Origin: Allobosea sp. Tri-44
Lineage (GTDB): Bacteria > Pseudomonadota > Alphaproteobacteria > Rhizobiales > Beijerinckiaceae
DNA length: 64,000 nt
Assembly (NCBI RefSeq): GCF_004123845.1
Contig: NZ_NBDP01000003.1
Coordinates: 620,001-684,000, forward strand
Direction of reading: 5' to 3'
This document shows, one piece after another, positions 43,054-51,990 of the stretch. Made by a program: the position numbers and the translations under genes. A model generated the notes under the pieces. It had not been told where the DNA came from. It did no database searches and saw only the letters and a program-made list of their open reading frames with translations. How positions within the stretch are numbered: position 1 is the first letter of the stretch; each line of letters begins with the position of its first letter.

Positions 43054-43945
43054 GCGCTACACTCAACTCAGATCCTTCCATAACGTCGCGAACGCTGGTG
43101 GATTCAACGCCGCGGCCGACGCCTTCAACATCAGCCAGCCGACCTTGACGGCGCAGGTCGGCGCGCTGGAGGAGGAGTTCGGTGTCGAGCTCTTCGTCAA
43201 GCGTGGCCGGCGGCGCGAACTGAGCGACACCGGGCGCCAGCTTCTCGCGATCACCACCCGCTTGTTCGCCGAGGAGGCCGAAGCGCTCGCCTTCCTGACG
43301 GAGTCACGCGAGCTCAGGACCGGCCGGCTCTCGATCGGTGCCGTCGGGCCGTTCCATGTCACCGAGATGCTCGCCGCCTTCAACCAGGCCTATCCGGGGA
43401 TCGAGCTGGCGGTGAAAATCGGCAACTCCGCCGAGGTGCTTGGCGATCTCGTCGCCTACAGATGCGACGTTGCAGTCCTCGCCTATATCGATAAGGACGA
43501 CAGGCTCCTGACCATTCCCTATCGCCGCCATCCCGTGGCGATCTTCGTGCGACGCGATCATCGCTTTGCCGGGCGCCGCAGCATCCGGCTCGCGGAGCTG
43601 GAAGGCGAAGCGATGATCGTGCGCGAACAGGGCTCGACGACGCGGCGCGCCTTGGAGGGAGCGCTGGCCCAGACGGGTACCAGGCCCAGGTTGGTCATGG
43701 AGATCGGCAGCCGCGAAGCCGTCCGCGAGGCCGTGATCCGCGGGCTCGGGATCAGCTATGTTTCAGAGGCCGAATTCGTCCCGGACGAGAACCTGACGCT
43801 GATCCCGATCGACGGGGCCGAGGTCTATACCTACGCGCATGTCGTGGTGATGAAGCAGCGCGAGAACGGCCGGATCATCAAGGCCTTTATCGATGTGGTT
43901 CACCGCACGCGCGAGGCTTTTGATGCCGACATGCGCAGATCATGA
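43052..43945 (+). CDS. LysR-family regulator of the phosphonate cluster
   Basis: A 297-residue LysR protein: MRYTQLRSFHNVANAGGFNA, ADAFNISQPTLTAQVGALEE, then the effector domain with RTGRLSIGAVGPFHVTEMLA and GSREAVREAVIRGLGISYVS. It fits the LysR type associated with aminoethylphosphonate/phosphonate catabolism and is divergent from the iron-ADH/phn genes. The start codon lies in an AT-rich palindrome with no visible ribosome-binding site, so translation may be leaderless. Confidence 0.92.
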   Translation: MRYTQLRSFHNVANAGGFNAAADAFNISQPTLTAQVGALEEEFGVELFVKRGRRRELSDTGRQLLAITTRLFAEEAEALAFLTESRELRTGRLSIGAVGPFHVTEMLAAFNQAYPGIELAVKIGNSAEVLGDLVAYRCDVAVLAYIDKDDRLLTIPYRRHPVAIFVRRDHRFAGRRSIRLAELEGEAMIVREQGSTTRRALEGALAQTGTRPRLVMEIGSREAVREAVIRGLGISYVSEAEFVPDENLTLIPIDGAEVYTYAHVVVMKQRENGRIIKAFIDVVHRTREAFDADMRRS

Positions 43946-43999
43946 TGTGGGGGATCTCCGCGATTGAGGCATTTCAGGCAGGAGCGTCCTCAGCGAAAT

Positions 44000-44033
44000 T
44001 GCCCTGCCGCCGCACACGGGCGCCGGCAGGGCA
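44000..44033. terminator. Bidirectional terminator hairpin between LysR and AtoE-type genes
   Basis: TGCCCTGCCG and CGGCAGGGCA form a perfect 10-bp stem in the 106-bp gap between convergent genes. A weak AT stretch (AATTTCG) follows on the minus-strand reading. Confidence 0.6.
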
Positions 44034-44051
44034 CTGACGAGTTCCCGTTGC

Positions 44052-45494
44052 TCAGGGGATGACCGGAGCGCGATAGGTGAAGGTGTGCATCAGGGCCACC
44101 GCGAGCAGCATCACCACCGGGAAGTGGATGAAGAACTGCATCGAGGTGTAGCCGATCAGGTCCTTCGACTTCAGCTTGAGCACGCCGAGCAGCGGCAGCA
44201 TCCAGAACGGGTTGATGAAGTTCGGCAGGGTCTCGGCGATGTTGTAGACCATCACGGTCCAGCCGAGATGTGCACCGATCTCGTTGGCGGCCTTCATGAT
44301 GTAGGGCGCCTCGATGATCCATTTGCCGCCGGCTGACGGGATGAAGAAGCCGAGTACCGCCGAATAAATCCCGACGATGAAGGAGAACACGCTGGTGTCG
44401 CTGGCGAGGCTGACGAACCAGTGCGCGATCGTGTCGGAGAGCGAGGCGCCCTCGGTCTTCACCCGCGTCAGCATATAGGCGATGCCGCCATAGAACGGAA
44501 ACTGCAGCAGCACGCCGGCAACGCTCGGCATCGCCTGCGAGAAGCTGACCAGGAAGCTGCGCGGCCGCCAGTGCAGCAGCGCGCCGACGAGCAGGAAGAC
44601 GAAATTATAGGTGTTGAGGCCCGACATGGTGATCAGCGGGTTGCCCGACTTGAAAGTCTCGTAGAACCAGCCGGCTGCCAGCACGACGATCAGGATCGTC
44701 AGGAGTGGGCTGAATTCGAGATAGTCGCCCGGCCGGGTCGGCTTCTGCTCGACCTTGGCGTCGACGAGATCGACACCGAGGTCTGCTGCGGTCTTGGCCG
44801 CGGCATCGGACGGGGTCGTGTAGTAGCAGATCGCCGCCGAAAGCAGCGTGCCGACCACGATCACCAGGAGGTTCTGCCAGGTCAGGATCGTCTCGTAGAA
44901 GCTGATCACGCCGGTGATCGGCATCAGCGAGGGCGGGATGCTTGCCGGGTTCGCCTGCAGTTGTGCCGCCGAGGAGCTGATGCCGAGGGTGAAGCCGAAG
45001 CCGAGCCCGAGGTAACCGGCCGCGCCCGCCGCACGATAGTCGAGGCGGATGTCCTTGCGCCGCGCGATCTCGCGCACGAGCAGGCCCGAGAAGATCAGGC
45101 TGACGCCCCAGTTCACCAGCGAGAGCAGGATGCTGACCACGCCGACGAAGACGACGGCGCCGCGGCCGCTGGTCGGCAGCGCGGCAGCCCGCCGCATCAG
45201 CGCCGCGACTGGCGGCGAGAGCGCGACGATGTAGCCGCCGATGGCGACGAGGGCCATCTGCATGGTGAAGGGGATGATGCTCCAGAAGCCTTCGCCGAAG
45301 GCGGCGCTGACGGCAACGGGCGAGCTGCCATGCACGATCGCGGCGAGCGCCACCGCGACCGTCGCCAGCAGCACGAAGATATAGGCGTCCGGAAACCAGC
45401 GCTCGGAAAAAGCCACCATGGTCTGCGACAGGCGCACGAGCACGCCTTCGCGCGACGGCTCCGCCGCCCGGTCATTCAAGGTCGTATCTGTCAT
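44052..45494 (-). CDS. AtoE-family short-chain fatty acid/acid transporter
   Basis: A 480-residue membrane protein of the TIGR00366/AtoE family with about a dozen membrane segments. It opens with FSERWFPDAYIFVLLATVAVALAAI, and has LVNWGVSLIFSGLLVREIAR, GLGFGFTLGISSSAAQLQAN and the C-terminal LPNFINPFWMLPLLGVLKL. These proteins import short-chain acids such as acetoacetate or butyrate. It lies 39 bp after the large molybdopterin oxidoreductase gene on the same strand, so both are probably transcribed together and the acid may be the oxidoreductase substrate or product. Confidence 0.92.
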   Translation of the reverse strand: MTDTTLNDRAAEPSREGVLVRLSQTMVAFSERWFPDAYIFVLLATVAVALAAIVHGSSPVAVSAAFGEGFWSIIPFTMQMALVAIGGYIVALSPPVAALMRRAAALPTSGRGAVVFVGVVSILLSLVNWGVSLIFSGLLVREIARRKDIRLDYRAAGAAGYLGLGFGFTLGISSSAAQLQANPASIPPSLMPITGVISFYETILTWQNLLVIVVGTLLSAAICYYTTPSDAAAKTAADLGVDLVDAKVEQKPTRPGDYLEFSPLLTILIVVLAAGWFYETFKSGNPLITMSGLNTYNFVFLLVGALLHWRPRSFLVSFSQAMPSVAGVLLQFPFYGGIAYMLTRVKTEGASLSDTIAHWFVSLASDTSVFSFIVGIYSAVLGFFIPSAGGKWIIEAPYIMKAANEIGAHLGWTVMVYNIAETLPNFINPFWMLPLLGVLKLKSKDLIGYTSMQFFIHFPVVMLLAVALMHTFTYRAPVIP

Positions 45495-45533
45495 TATCCC
45501 CTCACAGTGGCGGTTTTCCGCCGTTGGCTTGCA

Positions 45534-48500
45534 TCAGGCATCGAGAACGAGGTCGCTGAGCGGCACCGCGCAACAGGTCAGGCAGCTGTCGGGGGCGCCG
45601 TCATAGGGCGAGAGATGGCTGGCCGAGCCAGAGACGACGCGCAGGCAGCAGCTCTCGCATTGGCCGCTGCGGCAGCCGCTGGGCAGCGACAGTCCGGCCG
45701 CCTCCGCCGCGTCGAGCAGGCTGCCCGCTTGCACCGACCAGTCGAAGGAGCGGCCGCTGCGCTCCAGGACGATGCGGCGCGGCGCCAGATTGGCCGGAAT
45801 CTCAAGCTGCGAGACGAAGACCTCGCTGAAGACATCGAAGCCGGGCAGGCCGGTGCCGACCAGGGCAGCTTTGGTCTCGGCGACGAAGCTGTCGGGGCCG
45901 CAGAGATAGGCAAGGGGCCGGTGGATGCCGGAGGCGAGGCCGAGCGCCGTGACATCGGGCCGGCCGGCATGGTCGTAGTCGCGGCCCGTCCGATCTGCGG
46001 CCTGCGGCTGGGTGAAGGCCCGAACGACCCTCAGCTCCGGGATTTTGCCGGCGATCCTGCCCAGCCAGTCGCCGAAGGGCTGCTCGGCCCCGTTGCGGCA
46101 GATGTAGACTAGCTCGACCAAGGGCGGGCGCTGCTCCGGCAGGGTCCGCGCCAAGGCGTCGAGATAGCCGACGAACGGCGTGATGCCGACACCCGCGGCG
46201 ATCAGGATCACTGGACGGTTGCCGGTCAGCGGCGGCGTGAACACGCCTGCCGGAGGCTGCAGCGTGACGATGCTTCCCGGCGCGAGGTCATGCAGCCGCG
46301 TCGACATCCGGCCCGGCGGCGCGCCCTCACCACCGGGGCCGATCCGGCGCACCGCGATCTCGAATTCGGTCGGATTGTCGTTGGCGCCGGTCAGCGAGTA
46401 GCTACGCGAGAGCTTCGTCTCCGGCTCCGTCACCTGGACATGCTGGCCAGGCAGAAAGCCGGGCAGGGGCCCGCCATCCACCGGAGCAAGGCCGAAGGCG
46501 AGGACATCGCTCGCTTCGTGCCGGCGCGCGCTCACCTGGAAGGTACGCTCCCCCGTCCACCAGCCGCGCGAGGCGGCCTCGTCGCGGACGACCTCACAGG
46601 CTACCGCCCGCAGCGGCACCGAGCCGCTGATCGGGTCGCGGTCGCGATCGGAGAGGGCCGCATTGATGTTGTTCGTCCTCGGGCCCGCTACGGCGGCGGC
46701 GGGGCGTCCGAGCGGCGTGCAGGCCTGCCACCAGCCGAATTCGGCGATCACGGTGCCTTTCGGTAGCGTCGGCTCCAGCCGGGCCCGCAATCTCGCCTCG
46801 CCGTCGCGCGTGCGCACGATCACCCAGTCGCCGGCGACGATGCCGCGCGCTTCCGCATCAGCCAGGCTGAGCTCGACGGAGGGGTCTGGCGCCTTGCGCC
46901 GGAGCGAGGCGACATGGCGGTGCGACGAGTGGACGAACCAGCCGGATTTTGCGGTCGAGAGCAGCAGCGGCAGTGCCGCCGGACGGCCCGCGGCGCTCGC
47001 CGGCTCGACATGGCGGGGCAGGGCAGGGTGCCCGAGCGAGAGCAACTGCTCGGAATAGATCTCGATCCGGCGGCTCGCCGTCGGGAAGCCGGCGACGCCG
47101 CCCTCCGCCCGGGGGACGGCGAATTTGCGCTCGGGGTTCGGCTGCGGCAGGCGGATGCCGCCCGGCGCGGCCCGCAATTGCGCGACGCTGAGCCCGAGCG
47201 GTTCGAGCTGATGTTTCCAGCCGGCCTCGATCGAGCCGCCGAAGAAGGCATCGGCATGGCCGAGCCGGCAAGCGAGATCGAAGGCGATGTCGTAATCGGC
47301 GCGGACGTCGCCGCGCGGCGCCACCATGGCCTGGCGCAGTTGGATATGCTCGACCGCTTCCTGCGTGATCTCGAAGCCGAGTCTCAGCGCCTCGCGCTCC
47401 CAGGGCATGCTGGCCGGCAGGACGATGTCGGCCTGCTCGGCGGTCGGGTTCATGAACATGTCGACATGGACATGGAAGTCGAGGGCCTGCAGCGCCGCCT
47501 GGTTGCGTGCTGAATCGCCCTGCGACACCACGAAATTGGTGCCGAAACTTATCAGCGCGCGAACGCGATAAGGCTCGCCTTCGAGAACCGACCGGCAGAA
47601 GTCCCGGGCGGTGATCCAGCCCTTGGACGGCGGACCCAACGGCAGGTCGGTGAGGCCGAGCGCCTTGCGGCGCTGCGCTTCCGGCAGCAGGGCATAATCG
47701 TTCACGGCGCGGGCAGGGGGTGCGCTCGTCCAGATGTTGCCGCCGACGCGATCGCTTGCACCGGTCAGCGCATAGAGCGTGCCGATGGCACGCTCTATCA
47801 TCGTCGCGTTGGAATGCTGGCCGACGCCGGTCCAGGAATGATAGGCGAGCCGGGGCGAGCCCTCGAACAGCGCGTAGAAGCGCGCGAGATCGGCTGTCGC
47901 CAACCCCGTGATCCCCGCGACATGGTCTGGCGTAAAGGCGGCGGCCTCGCGTGCCAGCAGACGCATCACCGTGGCGCAGGCGATCGTCCGGCCATCCGCG
48001 CCGTGCAGCTCAGCCTCGCCGTCGAGGACGATGTCCTGCGGTCGTTCCAGCGCTTCGCGCGTGTCATAGGCCTGCGCCGAACCATCCGGCCGCAGCAGCA
48101 CGAAGACCTCAGTCGCGCCGTCCAGCCAGAGGTCTCGCGCCCGGAGCAGGCGCCCGGTCGCCAGATCGACCAGCATCGGTGCATTCGTCCATTGCCGGAC
48201 GAAGGCGTCGTCATAGCTGCGGTTTTCCAGGAGATGGCGGATGGCGCCCATGGCGAGCGCCCCGTCCGCACCGGGGCGGATGCCGAGCCAGAGATCGGCG
48301 CTCTCGCCGGCGCCGCCGCGCTTGGGATCGATCACCGCGACGGTTGCGCCGCGCTTGCGGGCCTCGGCGATGCGGGTCGCCTGCGCCAGCCAGGTCCGCG
48401 TCGGATTGTGGCCCCAGAGCACAATGGCGTCTGCGTTGTCGTAGTCGGCGGCGCCGATGCCGCGGCCATAGGTCAGGGCCTGGGCGAAATCCTTGTGCCA

Positions 48501-48944
48501 GCCGCAGATCTCGACCGCATAGATCAGGTTGGGACTGCCGAAGCAGCGGATGAAGCGCTCGACCCATTCGAAGCTGTCGACCATCGGCGTGCCGCTCGGC
48601 GTCGTCACGGCGAAGGCGACCGTCTCGGCCCCGGTTTCGCGCCGGATCGCGCCGAGCCGATCGGCGATCATGTCGAGCGCCTCCGACCATTCGATCTCGA
48701 CCCATTCCGGCGAATCGGCGGCGCGCAAAGTGGTGCGCTTCAGCGGTTTGGTCAGCCGCAGCGGGCTTTCGACCAGCTCGGGCGCCGCCCGCCCCTTGGC
48801 ACAGAGCGCTGCTCCGGTGGGATGGGCCGGATTGGGCGAAACCGCCACCAAACGCCCGTCCCGCACGTGATTCAGCGAGCCGCAACGGGAGCGGCACAGG
48901 GTGCAATACCCTTCCTTGATCTCGACTGAATGCGTATCGATCAT
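45534..48944 (-). CDS. Molybdopterin oxidoreductase fused to a flavin reductase and 2Fe-2S ferredoxin
   Basis: A single 1136-residue chain. N-terminal 4Fe-4S site: Cys14, Cys17, Cys21, Cys48 (x2, x3, x26). The bis-MGD catalytic domain runs to about residue 650, with Cys147 (VEICGWHKDF) the likely Mo ligand. A dinucleotide-binding domain follows (about 660-800; VELSLADAEARGIVAGDWVI). Then an FAD/NAD(P) reductase (about 815-1040; RSYSLTGAND, VILIAAGVGITPFVGYL, YLCGPDSF). The C-terminal plant-type 2Fe-2S domain has Cys1091-x4-Cys1096-x2-Cys1099 and a later Cys pair. The catalytic part resembles periplasm-free nitrate/formate-type enzymes; no Tat signal is present, so it is cytoplasmic. Substrate unknown. 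Confidence 0.92.
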   Translation of the reverse strand: MIDTHSVEIKEGYCTLCRSRCGSLNHVRDGRLVAVSPNPAHPTGAALCAKGRAAPELVESPLRLTKPLKRTTLRAADSPEWVEIEWSEALDMIADRLGAIRRETGAETVAFAVTTPSGTPMVDSFEWVERFIRCFGSPNLIYAVEICGWHKDFAQALTYGRGIGAADYDNADAIVLWGHNPTRTWLAQATRIAEARKRGATVAVIDPKRGGAGESADLWLGIRPGADGALAMGAIRHLLENRSYDDAFVRQWTNAPMLVDLATGRLLRARDLWLDGATEVFVLLRPDGSAQAYDTREALERPQDIVLDGEAELHGADGRTIACATVMRLLAREAAAFTPDHVAGITGLATADLARFYALFEGSPRLAYHSWTGVGQHSNATMIERAIGTLYALTGASDRVGGNIWTSAPPARAVNDYALLPEAQRRKALGLTDLPLGPPSKGWITARDFCRSVLEGEPYRVRALISFGTNFVVSQGDSARNQAALQALDFHVHVDMFMNPTAEQADIVLPASMPWEREALRLGFEITQEAVEHIQLRQAMVAPRGDVRADYDIAFDLACRLGHADAFFGGSIEAGWKHQLEPLGLSVAQLRAAPGGIRLPQPNPERKFAVPRAEGGVAGFPTASRRIEIYSEQLLSLGHPALPRHVEPASAAGRPAALPLLLSTAKSGWFVHSSHRHVASLRRKAPDPSVELSLADAEARGIVAGDWVIVRTRDGEARLRARLEPTLPKGTVIAEFGWWQACTPLGRPAAAVAGPRTNNINAALSDRDRDPISGSVPLRAVACEVVRDEAASRGWWTGERTFQVSARRHEASDVLAFGLAPVDGGPLPGFLPGQHVQVTEPETKLSRSYSLTGANDNPTEFEIAVRRIGPGGEGAPPGRMSTRLHDLAPGSIVTLQPPAGVFTPPLTGNRPVILIAAGVGITPFVGYLDALARTLPEQRPPLVELVYICRNGAEQPFGDWLGRIAGKIPELRVVRAFTQPQAADRTGRDYDHAGRPDVTALGLASGIHRPLAYLCGPDSFVAETKAALVGTGLPGFDVFSEVFVSQLEIPANLAPRRIVLERSGRSFDWSVQAGSLLDAAEAAGLSLPSGCRSGQCESCCLRVVSGSASHLSPYDGAPDSCLTCCAVPLSDLVLDA

Positions 48945-48955
48945 GCAGTAACGTA

Positions 48956-48972
48956 TAGCGCGTGACGCGCTA
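48956..48972. promoter_or_regulatory. Palindrome between the molybdoenzyme and GntR genes
   Basis: TAGCGCG-TGA-CGCGCTA, perfect 7-bp arms, 12 bp from the molybdoenzyme start and 59 bp before the GntR ATG at 49031. It suits a GntR/FadR-type dimer site that represses both divergent genes. Confidence 0.55.
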
Positions 48973-49030
48973 CTACAAGCCTGAGATGCGAGTCGCTATA
49001 TCCGGTGGAATCTGGGAGAGAGCGCGGGAC

Positions 49031-49723
49031 ATGCAGACGCAGGGTGGGGAACGGATGCAGCTGGTCTCGGCAGACGCCAACCTTCGCGAAAAGGTCGTCC
49101 ATCAGCTGCGGATCGAGATCGTCTCGGGCGAGATGCCGCCCGGCACGGTCTGCTCGGTGCCGTCCCTGGCGCGCACGCTCGGCATCTCGACGACGCCGAT
49201 CCGCGAGGCTTTGCTCCAGCTCACCTCGGACGGGCTGCTCCAGCCGATGCGCAATCGCGGCTTCCGGGTCGTCGATCCCTCGCTTGATGAATTGCGCGGA
49301 ATCTTCGAGGTGCGCACCCAGCTCGAGGCCTCGGCCTTCCGCAAGCTGGTCAGGGCGGGAGCCGACGACCTCTCGGAGCTCCAGGTACTGGCCGATGCCA
49401 TTGCCCAGTCGGTCGATACCGGGGACGTGCCGCGATATCTCGCCGCCGACCGGGCGTTCCACGCAGAATTATTGGCGCTCGCCGGCAACGAGGTGCTGAC
49501 TGATATCGTCCTGCGCCTGCGCGACAGGATGCGGCTTTACGGAATCCGCTCGCCGCACGGCCTCGCCCGGCAGAAATCGTCAGTGCCGGAGCATTATCGC
49601 ATCATCGACGTCATCAAACAGGGTCTCGAAGACGAGGCCGAAGCGTTGATGACCGGCCATATCATGGCCTGGGAGCCGATCTTCACTGAGGCCATTGCTC
49701 TGAGAAGTGCCCGGCCCGCCTAG
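49031..49723 (+). CDS. GntR-family regulator with FCD effector domain
   Basis: About 230 residues. N-terminal winged helix: LREKVVHQLRIEIVSGEMPP, LARTLGISTTPIREALLQLT and GLLQPMRNRGFRV. The helical FCD domain has ADRAFHAELLALAGNEVLTD and EHYRIIDVIKQGLEDEAEAL, carrying the metal/ligand Asp-His residues of FadR-C proteins. A longer in-frame start at 48962 lies inside the palindrome and is unlikely; ATG 49055, with GGGGA five bases before, is another candidate. It is divergent from the fused molybdoenzyme, its likely target. Confidence 0.9.
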   Translation: MQTQGGERMQLVSADANLREKVVHQLRIEIVSGEMPPGTVCSVPSLARTLGISTTPIREALLQLTSDGLLQPMRNRGFRVVDPSLDELRGIFEVRTQLEASAFRKLVRAGADDLSELQVLADAIAQSVDTGDVPRYLAADRAFHAELLALAGNEVLTDIVLRLRDRMRLYGIRSPHGLARQKSSVPEHYRIIDVIKQGLEDEAEALMTGHIMAWEPIFTEAIALRSARPA

Positions 49724-49890
49724 CTCGCGCCAGTCTCTCGGCGGCTCAAGACTACCCGGTCGACGAAGACCGGGCAGGGTGCAGGCAAACGGGCCAAACA
49801 CCACCGCCAGGCTGCGGGCCTGGTTCGCCGGCGTTACGCCGAGCGCCGTCGGCGACTATTCGCTCGCGGTCGTTTCCAGCATGCGGATTA

Positions 49891-50262
49891 GCGCCAAAGC
49901 CCCGCCTGCTGCTGATCCCGGCCTGGATCCTCTATCCCGGCATCCTCGCTCTGTCCTATGCCGGCGTCTATGCCGTCTCCAATTCGGCCTTCGAGCTCAT
50001 CAGTACCACCGCAATCGGCATACTGGCCTATGGCCTGCGCAAGGTCGGCATTCCGCTGATCCCGGTGCTCCTGGCCTTCGTGCTCGCCCGCCTGCTCGAG
50101 GACAATTTTCGCCGCGCCCTGTCGCTTTCGGATGGCGGGTACGAGATCCTGTTCTCGACCCTGACCAGCATCATCCTCTGTGTTCTGGCGCTCCTCGCCA
50201 TAGCTTGGCCGCTCATCGGGCAATTGCAGCGAAGCCGCCCTCCGGCTCAGAGCGAAATCTGA
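49891..50262 (+). pseudogene. 3' fragment of a tripartite tricarboxylate transporter permease gene (TctA)
   Basis: An open frame encodes the last 120 or so residues of a TctA-type permease: ILYPGILALSYAGVYAVSNS, AFELISTTAIGILAYGLRKV, PLIPVLLAFVLARLLEDNF, RRALSLSDGGYEILFSTLTS and a final membrane helix. TctA proteins have about 500 residues; everything before is missing and no start with a ribosome-binding site fits. It appears to be the remains of a deleted transporter operon. Confidence 0.72.
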
Positions 50263-50362
50263 GCGCCATCCTCGCGGTTCACGTCCAACCTGACGTCGCT
50301 GAGGCTGCAAACCTTGGGAAGACAGGCGAGAGTCGCCACCCCGTCATGTCGGGGGGAGGCGC

Positions 50363-51976
50363 TCAGGCGGTCGCGGCGATCACGGCCTCCACATCCGTCA
50401 CCACGCAGACATTCTGCATGGCGTAGTTGACCGAGGCCGTGTGCCATTCGGCGTTCATCGTCGAGCAGGCATCCTCCGGCACCACCATGAAATAGCCCTT
50501 GTCGGCGCCGGTGCGGGCGGTGTGCTCGATCGACATGTTGGTCCAGGCGCCGGTGACGATGACGATGTCGCGGCCGAGCGCCTTGAGCACGGTCTCCAGC
50601 CGCGTGCCCTCCCAGGCGCTCATACGCTGCTTCTCGACGATGTGGTCGCCGCCCTGCGCCTCGAGGCCCGGCACGGGCGCTGCGCCCCAGCTGCCGCGCA
50701 CCAGTGCCTTGGCGTCGGCGAGACCTTCAAACAGCGGCGCGTTCATGGTGACGCCGGGCGTGCCGGCCTCGACGATGAACCAGACATGGATCACTGGAAT
50801 GCCGCGCGCTCGCGCCGCCTGCGCCAGGCGGGTGCCATTGGCGATCGCGTTCTGCTGCTTGCAATGGCCGGGCGATCCCGATTCGGCGAAGGCGCCGCCA
50901 TCCATGACGACGTCGTTCTGCATGTCCTGGATGATCAGGGCGCAGCGCGACGGATCGAGCCGGTAGCCGGAAGCGGCCTTCTTCGTGCCGTTTGCCGAGA
51001 CGGAGGCAGCGGGGCTGGCGTCGCCGAGCGGCCGCTCCGCCGTGGCGCTGCGGCCCGGTTGCTGGGCGGCCGCCTTCATATAGGGCTCGAGGCGCGGCCC
51101 GATCTTGGTCTCGACCGCGTAGAGCGAATGGCTCGCGGTGAGGAAAAGCGTGCGCCAGTCCGGCCCGCCCCAGGTGAGATTGCCGACGAGTTCCGGCACA
51201 CGCAGCTTGCCGATCAGTTCGCCCTTGATCGAATAGACGAAGACGCCGCCGGGGCCAGCGACCCAGATATTGCCCTGAGCATCGCATTTCATCCCGTCGG
51301 GGACGCCGGGCTCGGGCCCAACGATGCCCGAGGCGAATATGCGGCCGGGGCCGAGCCGGCCATCCGGCTTGATCTCGAAGACGCGGATATTGTGCTGGAC
51401 GGTGTCGTTGACGAAGAGCCGGTCCTCGCTCGGGCAGAAGCAGAGCCCGTTCGGCTGGTCGAAGAGATAGCGGTCGACCAGGAGCTGTGGCGCTCCTCCG
51501 TCCGGGGGAATGCGGTAGACCCCTTGAAAACCGAGCTGGCGCGGCCGCTCGACGCCGAAGACCGGCATGCGGCCATACCAGGGGTCGGAGAAATAGATCG
51601 CCCCATCCGACTTCACGACCACGTCGTTCGGACTGTTGAGTTCCATGCCCTCGAAATGCGAGGCGATGACCTCGCGCTGTCCATCCGGCCGCTCGCGCAC
51701 CAGCGACGAGGTCGCGTGCTCGCAGACGATCAGATTGAGCGCGGCATCATAGGTCATGCCGTTGCATTTGTTCGCCGGTCGCCTGACCTCGCGCACGCCG
51801 TTCCTGTCCCAGCGGCGGCGCACATCGCCCGGCATGTCCGAGAACAGCAGATGCTGCTCGCTAGGGTGCCAGATCGGGCCCTCGCAGAACTCGAAGCCGG
51901 TGCCGAGCTGGCGCACCGGCGCCCAGAGGTCGATCAGATCGGCGAAACCGGGCTGGACGGCGAGATGCGTGGTCAT
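50363..51976 (-). CDS. SMP-30/gluconolactonase-isochorismatase-family fusion protein
   Basis: A 537-residue two-domain protein. Residues about 1-305 form an SMP-30-type beta-propeller lactonase (metal Glu in FEFCEGPIWH, Asn in MELNSPNDVVV, Asp in GVPDGMKCD). A 30-residue Ala/Pro/Ser linker leads to an isochorismatase-like hydrolase (about 340-537: CALIIQDMQNDVV with the Asp, HIVEKQRMSAWEGT with the Lys). The expected nucleophile Cys is Ser482 (TGAWTNMSIEHTARTG), so cysteine-hydrolase chemistry is doubtful. Start at ATG 51976. It is the last gene of the minus-strand cluster. Confidence 0.88.
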   Translation of the reverse strand: MTTHLAVQPGFADLIDLWAPVRQLGTGFEFCEGPIWHPSEQHLLFSDMPGDVRRRWDRNGVREVRRPANKCNGMTYDAALNLIVCEHATSSLVRERPDGQREVIASHFEGMELNSPNDVVVKSDGAIYFSDPWYGRMPVFGVERPRQLGFQGVYRIPPDGGAPQLLVDRYLFDQPNGLCFCPSEDRLFVNDTVQHNIRVFEIKPDGRLGPGRIFASGIVGPEPGVPDGMKCDAQGNIWVAGPGGVFVYSIKGELIGKLRVPELVGNLTWGGPDWRTLFLTASHSLYAVETKIGPRLEPYMKAAAQQPGRSATAERPLGDASPAASVSANGTKKAASGYRLDPSRCALIIQDMQNDVVMDGGAFAESGSPGHCKQQNAIANGTRLAQAARARGIPVIHVWFIVEAGTPGVTMNAPLFEGLADAKALVRGSWGAAPVPGLEAQGGDHIVEKQRMSAWEGTRLETVLKALGRDIVIVTGAWTNMSIEHTARTGADKGYFMVVPEDACSTMNAEWHTASVNYAMQNVCVVTDVEAVIAATA

Positions 51977-51990
51977 AGTGCTGGCCCCCT

